64,000 nt of DNA from Kocuria palustris (GCF_007666205.1 NZ_VDOR01000006.1:1-64000), one strand, 5' to 3'. Numbered from the stretch's first letter, positions 28,668-41,678 are shown. Program-made: numbers and translations. Notes: generated by a model from the sequence alone, not told the origin.

Positions 28668-28683
28668 TGTAATCTGTCTCACA
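28668..28683. promoter_or_regulatory. CRP/GlxR-like binding site 2
   Basis: TGTAATCTGTCTCACA matches TGTGA-N6-TCACA with one mismatch. It lies about 68 bp upstream of the opp binding-protein gene and overlaps a possible -10 (TAATCT, 28670-28675), which would suit repression of opp or dual control. Confidence 0.55.
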
Positions 28684-28750
28684 CCTCGGGGTGCTGCAGA
28701 TCACAATCACAGCTCCAGGACCCCATCGGCTTCCACATCAGGAGATCACC

Positions 28751-30387
28751 ATGAACCCTTCCGTCTCCCGCCGCGGCCTCCTCGGCGCCTTCGCCCTCAC
28801 CTCGGCCTCGGCCCTCGTCCTGACCGCCTGCGGGGGCGGGGACGGAGGGGGGGCGGCTCGAGCGAGCCGATCACGGCCTTCGGCACCGAGCCCGAGAACC
28901 CGCTGGTGCCGACCAACACGACCGAGCAGGGCGGCGGGCGCATCGTCACCCTGATCTTCGTGGGCCTCATCTCGTACGACGACAACTCCGAGCCGGTCAA
29001 CGAGCTGGCCGAGTCGATCGAGTCCAACGAGGACAACACCGTGTGGACCATCAAGATCAAGCCGGACAAGACCTTCACCAACGGCGAGGCGATCACGGCC
29101 CAGAGCTTCGTGGACTCCTGGAACTACGGCGCCGCCGCCAAGAACGCGCAGCAGGGCTCCTACTTCTTCGAGACCATCGACGGCTACGAGGACGTCGCCG
29201 CCGAGGGCTCGGAGCAGGAGGAGATGAAGGGCCTCAAGGCCGTCGACGACACCACGCTCGAGGTCACGCTGTCGGCCCCGGACTCCACGTTCGGCAACCG
29301 CCTGGGCTACAGCTCCTACGCGCCCATGCCCGAGTCCGCCTTCGAGGACATGGAGGCCTTCGGCGAGAATCCCGTGGGCTGGGGTCCGTACAAGATGGAC
29401 GGCGAGGGCGCCTGGGCCCACGACCAGGAGATCCGCCTGGTCAAGAACGAGGACTACGACGGCTCGAGCACGGCGGCCAACGACGCCGTGACCTTCAAGA
29501 TCTACCAGTCGGCCGAGGCGGGCTACACCGATCTCGTGGCCGGCAACCTGGACCTGCTGGACACCATCCCGCCCTCCAACATCGAGGTCGCCGACGGCGA
29601 TCTCTCGGGTCGGCTCGCCGATCGCGAGTACGCCGGCAACTACGCCTTCGGCATCCCGTACTACCTCGAGGGCTGGTCCGGAGAGGCCGGGAAGCTTCGC
29701 CGCCAGGCGATCTCGAAGGCGATCGACCGCGACGAGCTCATCGAGGTGATCTTCAAGGGCCAGAACACCCCGGCCGTGGACTTCACCTCGCCGGTCGTGG
29801 CCGGCTACGACGCGGACGCCCTGCAGAACAAGGGCAACGTCGAGTTCGATGCGGAGGAGGCGAAGCGGCTCTGGGACGAGGCCGACGGCATGGAGCCCTA
29901 CAGCGGCGACACGTTCGAGATCGCGTACAACGCCGACGGCGGCCACAAGGAGTGGGTCGACGCCGTCTGCAACATGATCAAGAACAATCTCGGCATCGAG
30001 GCGGCCGGCAAGTCGTACCCGACCTTCAAGGAGCTGCGCACCGAGGCCAACGACGGCAAGCTCACGTCGGCCTTCCGCTCGGGCTGGATGGCCGACTACC
30101 CGTCGCTCTACAACTTCCTCTCGGCGCAGTACGCCAGCGAGGGGTCGTCGAACGACGCCCACTACGAGAACCCCGAGTTCGACGACAAGCTCAAGGAGGG
30201 CCTGGCGGCGCCCAGCGACGACGAGGCGAACGCGGCGTTCCTGGAGGCGGACGACATGCTGCTCGAGGACCTGCCGGCGATCCCCCTGTACTACCCGAAC
30301 CGCAGGAGCGGCTACAGCGAGAACGTGGACAACGTCGCGCTGACCTGGAACGGCGAGATCGACTACACCCAGGTCACCAAGGTCTGA
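28751..30387 (+). pseudogene. Oligopeptide ABC transporter substrate-binding lipoprotein, frameshifted
   Basis: This family-5 peptide-binding protein would deliver peptides to the downstream permeases. The N-terminus is a twin-arginine-like lipoprotein signal (SRRGLLGAF, lipobox LTAC with Cys27). In the sequence given, the frame breaks at a run of seven G (28847-28853): the signal peptide is in one frame and the mature protein, from SSEPITAFGTEPENPL onward, is in another. One extra G would join them into a normal protein of about 545 residues. The mature part is otherwise intact, so either the tract is a sequencing error or the gene is switched off. AGGAG lies 8 bases before the ATG. Confidence 0.85.
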
Positions 30388-30400
30388 GGCGGCAGGAAGC

Positions 30401-30429
30401 GGACCGGGGCGGCTCAGTCGCCCCGGTCC
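30401..30429 (+). terminator. Intra-operon hairpin after the binding-protein gene
   Basis: GGACCGGGGCG and CGCCCCGGTCC form a perfect 11-bp stem with a 7-nt loop, 14 bases after the binding-protein stop and before the permease genes. Such hairpins commonly reduce read-through and protect the upstream mRNA, giving more binding protein than permease. Confidence 0.7.
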
Positions 30430-30476
30430 CGTCCCGCCCTCGCCTCAGCCGCACCGTTCCAGGAGCTCCACGCATC

Positions 30477-30533
30477 ATGACCCACCTCGCGCCGGCGCGC
30501 CGGCCACTCCGCCCGACGGGGGGTGCCCGCTGA
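30477..30533 (+). CDS. Possible 18-residue upstream ORF before the permease gene
   Basis: An ATG preceded by AGGAG opens an 18-codon, Arg/Pro-rich reading frame (MTHLAPARRP...) that ends one base before the oppB ATG. It could couple translation of the permease, act as a leader peptide, or be chance. Codon choice cannot settle this at such a length. Confidence 0.3.
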   Translation: MTHLAPARRPLRPTGGAR

Positions 30534-30534
30534 C

Positions 30535-31461
30535 ATGGCCTGGTACCTCGTCCGCCGCCTCCTCCAGATGATCCCGGTCTTCCTGGGAGCCATCTTCCTC
30601 GTCTACTTCCTGATGTTCGCCACCTCCGGCGACCCGACCGCCGCGCTGTGCGGCGAGAAGGGCTGCACCCCGGCCACCAAGGCCGCGCTCGAGGCGCAGT
30701 ACAACCTGGACAAGCCGTTCCTGGTCCAGTTCCTGCTCTACCTCAAGGGCGTGGTCACCCTCGACCTGGGGGAGAACTTCTCCGGGCGGCCGATCCTGTC
30801 CGTCATCGCCGAGACGTTCCCCACCACGATCAAGCTGGCCGTGCTGGCCGTGATCTTCGAGGCCGTCTTCGGCATCCTCTTCGGCGTGATCGCCGGGATG
30901 CGCAAGGGGAGCTGGATCGACTCGGTGCTGCTGGTCGTCTCGCTGCTCGTGATCGCGGTGCCCGTGTTCGTGCTGGCCTTCGTGGCGCAGTACGTGATCG
31001 GCATCCACTTCGGCCTGGCCAGACCGACGGTCTCCGGAGGGGCCCCGCTCAACGAGCTCATCCTCCCGGCCCTGGTCCTCGGGGCGATGTCCTTCGCCTA
31101 CGTCCTGCGGCTGACCCGCAACTCGGTCGCGGAGAACCGCGAGTCGGACCACGTGCGCACCGCCACCGCCAAGGGCCTGCCGCGGCGCCGGGTGATCCAG
31201 GTCCATGTGCTGCGCAACTCCCTGATCCCGGTCGTGACCTTCCTGGGCGCGGACCTGGGGGCCCTGATGGGAGGCGCGATCGTCACCGAGTCCATCTTCA
31301 ACGTCAACGGCATCGGCAATCAGCTCTACTCCGCCATCAACCTGGGCGACGGGGCCATGGTCGTGTCGATCGTGACCCTCGTGGTGGTCATCTTCCTGAT
31401 CACCAACCTGGTCGTCGATCTGCTCTACGCCGTGCTCGACCCGAGGATCCGATATGCCTGA
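30535..31461 (+). CDS. Oligopeptide ABC transporter permease (OppB/DppB type)
   Basis: A 308-residue integral membrane permease with six helices. The N-terminal YLVRRLLQMIPVFLGAIFLVYFL and the cytoplasmic EAA-like loop (ENRESDHVRTATAKGLPRR) are typical of DppB/OppB. A 7-residue CGEKGCTP segment near residue 40 sits in the usual periplasmic insertion. The ATG at 30535 is used; the GTG at 30523 is an alternative. It overlaps oppC by 8 bases. Confidence 0.93.
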   Translation: MAWYLVRRLLQMIPVFLGAIFLVYFLMFATSGDPTAALCGEKGCTPATKAALEAQYNLDKPFLVQFLLYLKGVVTLDLGENFSGRPILSVIAETFPTTIKLAVLAVIFEAVFGILFGVIAGMRKGSWIDSVLLVVSLLVIAVPVFVLAFVAQYVIGIHFGLARPTVSGGAPLNELILPALVLGAMSFAYVLRLTRNSVAENRESDHVRTATAKGLPRRRVIQVHVLRNSLIPVVTFLGADLGALMGGAIVTESIFNVNGIGNQLYSAINLGDGAMVVSIVTLVVVIFLITNLVVDLLYAVLDPRIRYA

Positions 31462-32487
31462 GCCGACCCAGAACCAGACCCCGGACCTGACGCGGGGCGC
31501 TGCGCACGAGACCCTGGACCCCTCGCCGCGGGTCATGGGCTCGCACGAGGTGCACCTGCCGGATCACTTCGTCGCCCCGATCGCGGAGGAGCAGGGCCGA
31601 GCGGGGATCGAGCAGCAGCTCGAGGGAAAGCCCTCGAGCCTGTGGCGCGATGCCTGGTCGTCCCTGCGCCGCAATCCGATCTTCCTCGTCTCGGCGCTGC
31701 TGATGCTCTTCGTGCTGTTCGTCGCCGCGTTCCCCGGGGTGTTCACCTCCGCCTCGCCGACCGCCGGGTGCGAGCTGTCGAACTCCAACGGCGGCCCGGC
31801 CCCCGGTCACCCGCTGGGCTTCACCAACCAGGGCTGCGACATCCTGGCCCGCGTGGTCCACGGCACCGGCCCGTCCGTGCTCGTGGGCTTCGGCGCCACG
31901 CTCGGCGTCGTGATCATCGGCGGCCTGCTGGGCGCCCTCGCCGGCTACTTCGGCGGCTGGGTGGACGCGATCATCTCCCGCTGCATGGACATCTTCTTCG
32001 CGCTGCCGCTGATCCTGGGCGCGATCGTGCTGATGCAGGTCCCGGTCATGCGCGAGAACCGGGGCGTGGCCACCCTGGCCCTGACGCTCGTGATCTTCGG
32101 GTGGCCGTCGATCGCGCGCATCACCCGCAGCTCGGTGATCGCGGTGCGCAATGCCGACTTCGTGACCGCGGCCCGGTCGCTGGGCATGGGCCGCTTCGGC
32201 ATCCTGTTCAAGCACGTCCTGCCCAATGCCGCCGGGCCCGTGATCGTGATCGCCACGATCTCGCTGGGCACGTTCATCGTGGCCGAGTCCACGCTGTCCT
32301 TCCTGGGCATCGGGCTGCCCGCGGAGGCCATCTCCTGGGGCAACGACATCTCGGCGGCGCGCCCGCAGCTGCGCACCAACCCCGAGACGCTGTTCTGGCC
32401 CTCGCTCATGCTCTCCATCACCGTGCTGAGCTTCATCATGCTGGGCGACTCGCTGCGCGACGCCCTCGACCCCAAGGGGAGGACCAA

Positions 32488-32491
<4 letters not shown>
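31454..32491 (+). CDS. Oligopeptide ABC transporter permease (OppC/DppC type)
   Basis: A 345-residue permease with an extended N-terminal cytoplasmic region (about 65 residues), the N-terminal OppC motif SLWRDAWSSLRRNPIFLVSALLM and the EAA loop VRNADFVTAARSLGMG. A periplasmic insert between helices 1 and 2 carries two Cys residues (GCELSN and QGCDIL). It overlaps oppB at its start and the ATPase gene by four bases at its end, so the three genes form one translationally coupled unit. Confidence 0.93.
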
Positions 32492-34284
<1,793 letters not shown>

Positions 34285-34306
34285 GGCGACGGCCCGCCGC
34301 GCGACG

Positions 34307-34345
34307 GGCCCCGTCGACGTCCCCTGCCGGGCCGATGACGGGGCC
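34307..34345. terminator. Possible terminator between opp and the response regulator
   Basis: GGCCCCGTC and GACGGGGCC form a 9-bp stem around a 21-nt loop in the 90-bp gap between convergent genes. A further GC hairpin follows at about 34357-34372. Moderate support only. Confidence 0.45.
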
Positions 34346-34374
34346 CTCGTCCTGCCCCCTCGCGGGCGGGGCCT

Positions 34375-35046
34375 TCAGCCGACCACCCCGAGCTCGTGGG
34401 CCAGCACGACGGCCTGCACGCGATCCCGTGCGCCCGTCTTGGCCAGCACTCGGGAGACATGGGTCTTGACCGTGGCCTCGGAGAGCACGAGCGCGGCCAT
34501 GATCTCGTGATTCGACAGCCCCCGCCCCACGAGCTCGAAGACCTCCTGCTCCCGCGGGGTGAGCGAGCTCAGCCGGGGGTCGTCGGCCACGACGCGCGGC
34601 GGCGGGTCGATGAACCGGCGCAGAAGCCGCTGCGTGGTCGACGGCGCGATCACCGCGTCGCCGCGGGAGCAGGTGCGCAGGGCGCCGAGCAGCTCCTCGG
34701 GCTGGGCGTCCTTGAGCAGGAAGCCGGAGGCGCCGGCGCGGATCCCGTCGAGCGCGTACTCGTCCAGGTCGAAGGTCGTCAGCAGGACCACCGTCAGCCG
34801 GGGGCGCCGGGCCAGGATCCGCCGGGTGGCCTCGAGGCCGTCCAGGCGCGGCATGCGGATGTCCATGAGCACGACGTCGGGCTCCTGGCCCGTTCCGGCC
34901 AGGCGCTCGACGGCCGCGACGGCCTCCTGCCCGTCACCCGCCTCCTCGACCACCTCCAGGTCGGGCTGGGAGCGGATCAGCATGGCCAGGCCGCCGCGCA
35001 CGAGCGGCTGATCGTCGACCAGCAGGATGCGGAGGGGCTCGCTCAT
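34375..35046 (-). CDS. NarL/LuxR-family response regulator
   Basis: A 223-residue two-component regulator. The receiver domain has the acidic pair at 11-12 (LVDDQ), phosphoacceptor Asp62 in LMDIRMPRLDG and the conserved FLLKD lysine. The C-terminal LuxR helix-turn-helix runs from LTPREQEVFELVGRGLSNHEI. The ATG at 35046 overlaps the histidine-kinase stop by four bases. Together they probably control the neighbouring ABC exporter operon. Confidence 0.95.
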   Translation of the reverse strand: MSEPLRILLVDDQPLVRGGLAMLIRSQPDLEVVEEAGDGQEAVAAVERLAGTGQEPDVVLMDIRMPRLDGLEATRRILARRPRLTVVLLTTFDLDEYALDGIRAGASGFLLKDAQPEELLGALRTCSRGDAVIAPSTTQRLLRRFIDPPPRVVADDPRLSSLTPREQEVFELVGRGLSNHEIMAALVLSEATVKTHVSRVLAKTGARDRVQAVVLAHELGVVG

Positions 35047-36419
35047 GACTCTGTCCTCTCGTCGTCGGTGCCGGGGCCGGCCTGCTCGACAGCGGCCCAG
35101 GGGGCCCCGGCAGCCCCGGCGTCCTCGGCGGCCGACACGGGCTCGGGGGCCAGCGCCTCGCCCGGCAGCCGACCGCGCACCGCCCAGCGGGTCGGGTCGC
35201 GGGGATCCGGGCCCGCATCGAGCGATCCGCCGTAGAGCTCGAAGCGCTCCCGCAGCCCCAGCAGCCCGTGTCCGCCGTGACCGCGTCCGGCCGCCGTCCG
35301 CCCGGAGGCCCCGAGGCCGTCGCTGCTCACGACGGCCTCCGCGCCGCGGGCGTCCGCCCGGAGCTCGACCTCGGCCCCGCTCGCGCCGGGGGAGTGCTTG
35401 AGCGTGTTGGTCAGCGCCTCCTGGACGAGCCGGTAGATCGCCAGCGAGGCGCCGGAGGGCAGCTCCGGCATCTCGTCGAGACCCCGGCAGCGGATCGGCA
35501 GGCCGGTCGCGCGCACGGACTCCAGCAGCTCCGGAAGGTCCGCCAGCCCCGGGACGGGCGCCCGCTCGGCCGGCTCGTCGGTGCGCAGCACGCCCAGCAG
35601 GCGCCGGGTCTCGGCCAGGGAGCCGCGGGCGCTCTCGGCGATCGTGACCAGCGCGATCTCGGCCGCCCCGGGGTCGGACCGGGCGGCATAGCGCGCGCCG
35701 TCGGCCTGGGCGATCACGACGGAGAGGGAGTGGGCCACCACGTCGTGCATCTCGCGGGCGATGCGCGTGCGCTCGTCGTGGGCGGCCAGGCGGATCTCCT
35801 GATCGCGCTCGACCTCGAGCCGCCGGGCCCTCTCGGCGAGCGCATCGGCCCGGTCGAGCTCCGCCTGCCGGCGCTCCAGGGTGGTCCGCCGCAGATCGCC
35901 GGCCAGGTGCGCGGCGATCATGACCAGCGCGGTGAGCAGCAGCAGGACGACGGCGCCGATGAGCCAGTCGGCGAACGGCACCTGCACGCCGGTGCCGTCG
36001 AGCGCGGGATTCAGCCACCAGCGCGGCCACAGCAGCGCGCAGACCAAGCAGGTCAGCAGGGCCAGCGCCAGCACGCCGCGGCGCGTCGGGCGCCGGCACC
36101 GCGACGCCACGGCGTGCATGAGCCAGGGGGCGGCCCACACGCCGATCGCGAAGGGCCATACGCGCAGGACGACGGCGCCGAGCAGGATCAGCGCCGCGAA
36201 CAGGCAGGCGGCTGCCGCGGGGCGGCTCGCGCGCAGGTACAGCGGCACGAGCAGGACGAGCAGGAAGAGCACATGGATCCCGGCGGCCGCCGAGAGCAGC
36301 ACGGGGACGGGCGCCAGCAGCGTCACGATGATCGCATTGCCCGCGACGGAATGCTCCTGGAGCCATCCGGCCGCGCGCACGTGCGGCAGCGACCGCCGGG
36401 TGTCCTCGACTGCCGGCAT
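35043..36419 (-). CDS. Sensor histidine kinase (HisKA_3/NarX-like)
   Basis: A 458-residue membrane kinase. Five to six transmembrane helices fill residues about 25-175, followed by a coiled coil and the HisKA_3 dimerisation box with phospho-acceptor His225 in [11 protein letters not shown]. The HATPase domain has an [11 protein letters not shown]-box and a [12 protein letters not shown]-box. There is no large extracellular sensor domain, so it probably senses envelope stress or an antimicrobial in the membrane, as in LiaS/DesK-type kinases. The ATG at 36419 is preceded by an ideal AAGGAGGT, which rules out the longer start at 36467. Confidence 0.94.
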   Translation of the reverse strand: MPAVEDTRRSLPHVRAAGWLQEHSVAGNAIIVTLLAPVPVLLSAAAGIHVLFLLVLLVPLYLRASRPAAAACLFAALILLGAVVLRVWPFAIGVWAAPWLMHAVASRCRRPTRRGVLALALLTCLVCALLWPRWWLNPALDGTGVQVPFADWLIGAVVLLLLTALVMIAAHLAGDLRRTTLERRQAELDRADALAERARRLEVERDQEIRLAAHDERTRIAREMHDVVAHSLSVVIAQADGARYAARSDPGAAEIALVTIAESARGSLAETRRLLGVLRTDEPAERAPVPGLADLPELLESVRATGLPIRCRGLDEMPELPSGASLAIYRLVQEALTNTLKHSPGASGAEVELRADARGAEAVVSSDGLGASGRTAAGRGHGGHGLLGLRERFELYGGSLDAGPDPRDPTRWAVRGRLPGEALAPEPVSAAEDAGAAGAPWAAVEQAGPGTDDERTES

Positions 36420-36468
36420 GCGCCCACCTCCTTCCGCTGCTCCGCAGCGTCGCCTCCGCCCCAGCATC

Positions 36469-38819
36469 TCAGTCCAGGGCGGAGAGCCCCTCGACCGGCG
36501 GGACCCGGGTGGCGCGCCGGGCCGGCAGCGCCGAGGAGACGAGCGCCACGGCCAGGACTCCCAGCGCCACGGCTGCCAGCCCGCCCCACGGGACCGTGAT
36601 CGCCACGGGGATGGTCTCCGTGACCATCGCCGAGACCACGCCCGTTCCGAGCAGCCATCCCGCCACGACGCCGGCCGCGCCGGCCGCCGCCGCGATGACC
36701 AGAGCCTCCCGGCGGATCAGGGCGCCGAGCTGGCGGCGCGAGAGCCCCAGGGCCCGCAGCAGCGAGTTCTCGCGGGTGCGCTCCAGCACGGACAGCGACA
36801 TCGTCGAGGTGATGCCGAGGACCGAGACCCCCACGGCAGCGGCCAGCAGCCCCAGGGCCACCCACAGCATGACGTCGAGGATGTCGACGTACACCGCCTT
36901 CTGCATGCCGTTCGCCGCGATCTGCTGGGCCTCCGCGCCCGTGAGCCCGACGACCTCGGCGATCTCCTGCGCGGCCGCCGCGGTCTCGGCGCCGCCGAGG
37001 CCGCGCTCCAGGTCGATCTCGACCGTGCCGCCGGACTGCTCGGTAGAGATGACCGACGGGACGTCCCGGATCTCCTGCAGGGCGACGTCGTCCACGGTCT
37101 GCTCGATCGCGACATCGACGGGCAGGGAGCGGTCGAGGTCGTCGAGCACCGACTTCTGCGCCACGGCGTGCCCGGTCAGCACGGTCGTCACGAGCGTGAT
37201 GCCGATCAGCAGGGCGGTGGCCGTCGTCGTGGTCCGGGACCTGTGGCGGGTCGCGTTCGCGGCCGCCAGCCGCGACGGCACGCCGCCGGGCAGGATCCGT
37301 CCGATCGCCCCGACGATCGCGGGCATCCACAGCCGCGACGTCAGGATCAGGCCCACGCCCGCGCCGATGCCGCCCAGGATGCCCACGATCGCCTGATCGT
37401 GGACGGCTGCGGCCCAGCCCAGGGCGATCGCCGAGGGCGCCAGGACGAGCAGCCCCAGCCCGGAGCGCACCCAGGGGATGCCCTCCGCACGGCGCGATCC
37501 GCGCATGCCGTCCAGCGGCGAGGCGCCCATGGCCCGGCGGGCGGGCCCGAGCGAGGCCAGCACCGTCACGAGCACGCCGATCAGCAGGCCCGCCGCGATG
37601 TCCTCGGGCGCCACCGCCACCTCGACGGGAGCAGAGGCCGGCAGGAGCGGCTCCACCGCGAAGCCCAGGGCGACGACCGCGGCCACCCCGAGCACCGAGG
37701 AGACGAGCCCCAGCACGAGGGCCTCGAGCAGCACCGAGCGCTGGATCTGGGACCCGGTGGCGCCCAGGCAGCGCAGCAGGGCGAGCTCGCGAGCGCGCTG
37801 GGCGGTCAGGACGCCGAAGGTCGTGGTGATGACCAGGAAGGCCACGAGCACCGCCAGCAGGGCGAAGGCCAGCAGGAACGCGGTGAGCCCGGCCGTGGCG
37901 CCGGCCATGTCCTCGAGCGCCTGCTCGGTCAGCTCCTGCGGGGTCTGCACCTGGTAGGCGGCATCGCCCGGGAGGTCGTCCAGCCGCTGCTGGACGTCCG
38001 CGCGCACGGCCTCCGGGTCGGTGCCGTCGTCGAGGACGAGCTGGATCGCGACATCGCTGGGCAGCTGGTCCGCCTCGAACGGCGAGAGCGTCCCGCTCAG
38101 CTCCGGGGAGATCCAGCCGTCCTGGGTGTCCGAGGAGCTCTCGGCGCCGACGATCCCGGTGACGACGGCCTCCGCGCCGTCTCCCGTCGGCAGCTCGACC
38201 GGGGAGTCCGCGGTCTGCGGCCCCCCGGCCTGCGCTTCCAGGGGCTCCAGGCGCACGGTGTCGCCGACGCCCACCCCGAGCTGCTCGGCGCGGACGACGT
38301 TCAGCGCGATCTCGTCGGGGCCCTCGGGGAGGGCGCCCTCGTCGATCTGCCACGGGAAGACGCCGTGGTCCTCGGGCGCGGTGCCCAGGTGCATCGTCCG
38401 GGGCTCGCCGGTGCCGGCGGCGTCGACGGCCACGACCGGGGAGGCCCACGCGGAGGCCACGCCGTCGACGTCCTGCAGCGACTGCGCCTCGCCCACGGAG
38501 AGGTAGTCCTCCCCGTACAGGGTCGCCGGATCGGAGGGGTCGGGGACGCCGGAGCCGGCAGGTGCGCCCTGACCGGGATCGCCCTCCGCGGACTCGGCCT
38601 CGGCAGACTCGACCTCCGCGGACTGCGCCTCCCAGTCCTCGGAGACGACCAGGTCGGCATTGCGGGTGGTGTCGGAGACGGTCGAGACCATCGAGTGGGT
38701 CATCGTCGTGCCCAGCATGAGCGATCCGGTCGCGAAGGCGGCCGAGACGGCGATCGCCAGCAGGATCAGGACGTAGCGCGTCCACTGGAGGCGCAGACGG
38801 CTCAGGACGATGCGGCGCA

Positions 38820-38820
<1 letters not shown>
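36469..38820 (-). CDS. MacB/FtsX-family ABC transporter permease
   Basis: A 783-residue permease with an N-terminal membrane helix (about 16-38), a large extracytoplasmic domain (40-305) and two FtsX blocks, the first around residues 310-440 and the second around 650-783, joined by further helices. This is the layout of the 8-to-10-helix type VII ABC exporters. The [13 protein letters not shown] and [10 protein letters not shown] sequences are family-typical coupling ends. Its ATG shares one base with the stop of the ATPase gene upstream (TGATG). Substrate unknown: lipids, peptides or antibiotics are all possible. Confidence 0.92.
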
Positions 38821-39653
<833 letters not shown>

Positions 39654-39746
39654 GGTCCAAGACTGCTCCGCGCCCGGGCCCGGCGCATCGGACGGGCGGC
39701 CCATCTGCGGGTGCCGCCGAGTCATCCCGGGGTATGACGGCGGGCC

Positions 39747-40508
39747 TCAGAGCAGGCCGAGCACGCCCTTCACCACGGCGGCCGCGCCGCCCAGCCCGGC
39801 GATGAGCAGAGCGAGGGTCCGGGCGCGCTCCGAGGGGACCCGGGACTCGAGGGCCGACCCGGCCCGCACGCCGCCCAGCACCAGGGCGATCACCACGGGC
39901 AGGGCCCACCACGGGGGAAGTCCCTGTCCGCCGGTGGCGCCCATGGCGGATTTGAGGACCACGGACATCAGGCCCATCGACATGAAGATGGGCTGCAGGG
40001 ACGCGGCGAAGGCCCGCTGCTCCCAGCGGGTGAGGCGCGAGACGATGACCATGGCCGGCGCGGCCACGCCCGCCGTGGTGTTGAGCAGCCCGCCGATCGC
40101 ACCGGCCGTCGGCAGCGCGGCCCGGCTGGTGACGTGGGGCAGCTGCGGCACGGCGACCGTGAGCCCGAGGGCGAGCAGCACCAGAAGCCCGATGCCGAGC
40201 TGCAGCCAGGCCGCCGGCAGGACGAGCACCAGCAGCGCCCCGACCACGGCGCCCGGCAGCGCGGAGGCCACGACGATCCCCGCCTTGCGCCAGTCCACCC
40301 GATCGCGCACCGAGAGCATGATGGTGAACCCGGAGACCGTGGTGGTCGCATTGGTCATCAGGACCCCGGAGACCGGGCCGAGCAGCAGCGACAGCACGGG
40401 GGTGACCACCAGACCCACCCCGGTGCCCGAGAGCCGCTGCAGGGCCGAGCCCACCAGGATCGAGGCCGCGGCCAGCAGCGCCGACGCCAGCGGCAGGTCG
40501 GTCAGCAT
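39747..40508 (-). CDS. TauE/SafE-family membrane transporter
   Basis: A 253-residue protein with about eight membrane helices and the TauE/SafE (DUF81) signature spacing: GTGVGLVVTPVLSLLLG in the first half and GGLLNTTAGVAAPAMV in the second. These permeases export or import sulfur-containing anions such as sulfite, sulfoacetate or sulfonates, but the substrate cannot be read from sequence. It is divergent from the nitronate-monooxygenase gene, with an 81-bp gap. Confidence 0.87.
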   Translation of the reverse strand: MLTDLPLASALLAAASILVGSALQRLSGTGVGLVVTPVLSLLLGPVSGVLMTNATTTVSGFTIMLSVRDRVDWRKAGIVVASALPGAVVGALLVLVLPAAWLQLGIGLLVLLALGLTVAVPQLPHVTSRAALPTAGAIGGLLNTTAGVAAPAMVIVSRLTRWEQRAFAASLQPIFMSMGLMSVVLKSAMGATGGQGLPPWWALPVVIALVLGGVRAGSALESRVPSERARTLALLIAGLGGAAAVVKGVLGLL

Positions 40509-40589
40509 CGTGCGTCCATGGGCGGGCCCCTAGAGTGATCAGCGGCACGTTCGATCACGCGCCAGGCTACTCGTCAGGAAGGCCCCGTC

Positions 40590-41678
40590 ATGATGTCCGC
40601 ACGCTCCTCCGTCCTGAGCGATCTCGAGGTCCCGCTCATCGCCGCGCCCATGGCCGGAGGACCGTCGAGCCCCGAGCTGGCGATCGAGGTGTCGCGCGCC
40701 GGCGGGCTGGGAATGCTCGCGGGCGGATACCGGACCGCCGCAGCGCTGGCCGAGCAGATCGCAGCGGTGCGCCAGGGGCTGCGCGATACCGAACGTCTGT
40801 TCGGCGTCAACGTCTTCGCCCCCGAGCCGGTGCCCACCGACCCCGAGGCGCTCGCCGGGTTCCGGGAGCAGTGGGTCCGCGCCGTCACCGCGCTGGACGA
40901 GCAGCTGGGGGCGCAGGCCGCGCAGCGTCCGATCCCGGAGTGCACCGACGACGGCTGGGACGAGAAGATCGCGCTGCTCGTGGCCGATCCCGTCCCGGTC
41001 GTGAGCTTCACCTTCGGGCTGCCGCCGACGGCCGCGATCCGGGCGCTGCAGGAGGCCGGGACCGCGGTGCTGCTGTCGGTGTCCTCGGCGGAGGAGGCGG
41101 TGCGCGCCGCCTCGTGCGATCCCGACGCACTCGTCCTGCAGGGCGCCGACGCCGGCGGGCACCGCTTCACCCTGGCCCAGGACGCCGTTCCGGGAGAGAC
41201 GCCGCTGTTGGAGCTGCTGGGCGATGCGCTCTCGGCGCTGTCGTCGACCCGTCCCGAGCTGCCCGTGATCGCCGCCGGCGGGATCGGCTCGCCCGCCGAG
41301 GCTGCTCGGGTGCTCGCCGCCGGAGCCGCCGCCGTGCAGGTGGGGACCCTGTTCGCGGTCGCCGACGAGGCCGGCACGAGCCGGACCCACCGCGAGGCGC
41401 TGCTGGCCGCCGCGGCGGACCCGTCGTCGTCGCGCACGACGGTGACCCGGGCCTTCTCGGGACGTCCCGCCCGTGCCCTGGCCACCGCGTACACGGAGGC
41501 GATGGCCGAGCACGAGATCGCCGGGTATCCGCAGATCAACACGATGTCCTCGCCCATCCGCAAGGCGGCCGCCGAGGCCGGCAGGACCGAGCTGGTGCAT
41601 CTGTGGGCGGGCACGGGCTTCGCGGCCTGCCGCCCGAGGCCCGCGGCGGAGATCGTGGCCGAGTTCCGCGGCCTCTGA
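40590..41678 (+). CDS. Nitronate monooxygenase-family FMN protein
   Basis: A 362-residue 2-nitropropane-dioxygenase/nitronate-monooxygenase-like TIM barrel. The opening PLIAAPMAGGPSSPELAIEVSRAGGLGMLAGG and the FMN-binding segments (VLQGADAGGHR, VIAAGGIGSPAEAARVLAAGAAAVQVGTLF) are present. It may oxidise toxic alkyl nitronates, but class II members with other functions look similar. A -10 TAGAGT lies at 40531-40536, and AGGAAGG precedes the ATG at 40590 (an adjacent ATG at 40593 is equally possible). The accessory islet begins downstream. Confidence 0.88.
   Translation: MMSARSSVLSDLEVPLIAAPMAGGPSSPELAIEVSRAGGLGMLAGGYRTAAALAEQIAAVRQGLRDTERLFGVNVFAPEPVPTDPEALAGFREQWVRAVTALDEQLGAQAAQRPIPECTDDGWDEKIALLVADPVPVVSFTFGLPPTAAIRALQEAGTAVLLSVSSAEEAVRAASCDPDALVLQGADAGGHRFTLAQDAVPGETPLLELLGDALSALSSTRPELPVIAAGGIGSPAEAARVLAAGAAAVQVGTLFAVADEAGTSRTHREALLAAAADPSSSRTTVTRAFSGRPARALATAYTEAMAEHEIAGYPQINTMSSPIRKAAAEAGRTELVHLWAGTGFAACRPRPAAEIVAEFRGL

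Larger units (their letters stand above)
28316..28750. promoter_or_regulatory. Divergent regulatory region, symporter operon / opp operon
   Basis: 435 bp without a gene. It is less GC-rich than its surroundings near both ends and contains two CRP/GlxR-like sites, additional GATCACAA-like half sites (near 28376 and 28700) and a GC hairpin in the middle. It is the control region for the two divergent operons. Confidence 0.6.

Noticed and set aside
28316-28750. N-terminal extension of the symporter gene to 28492, or a gene in the gap
   Set aside because: The upstream stretch lacks family sequence and contains promoter-like and CRP-like sites. The GTG at 28315 has a good ribosome site.
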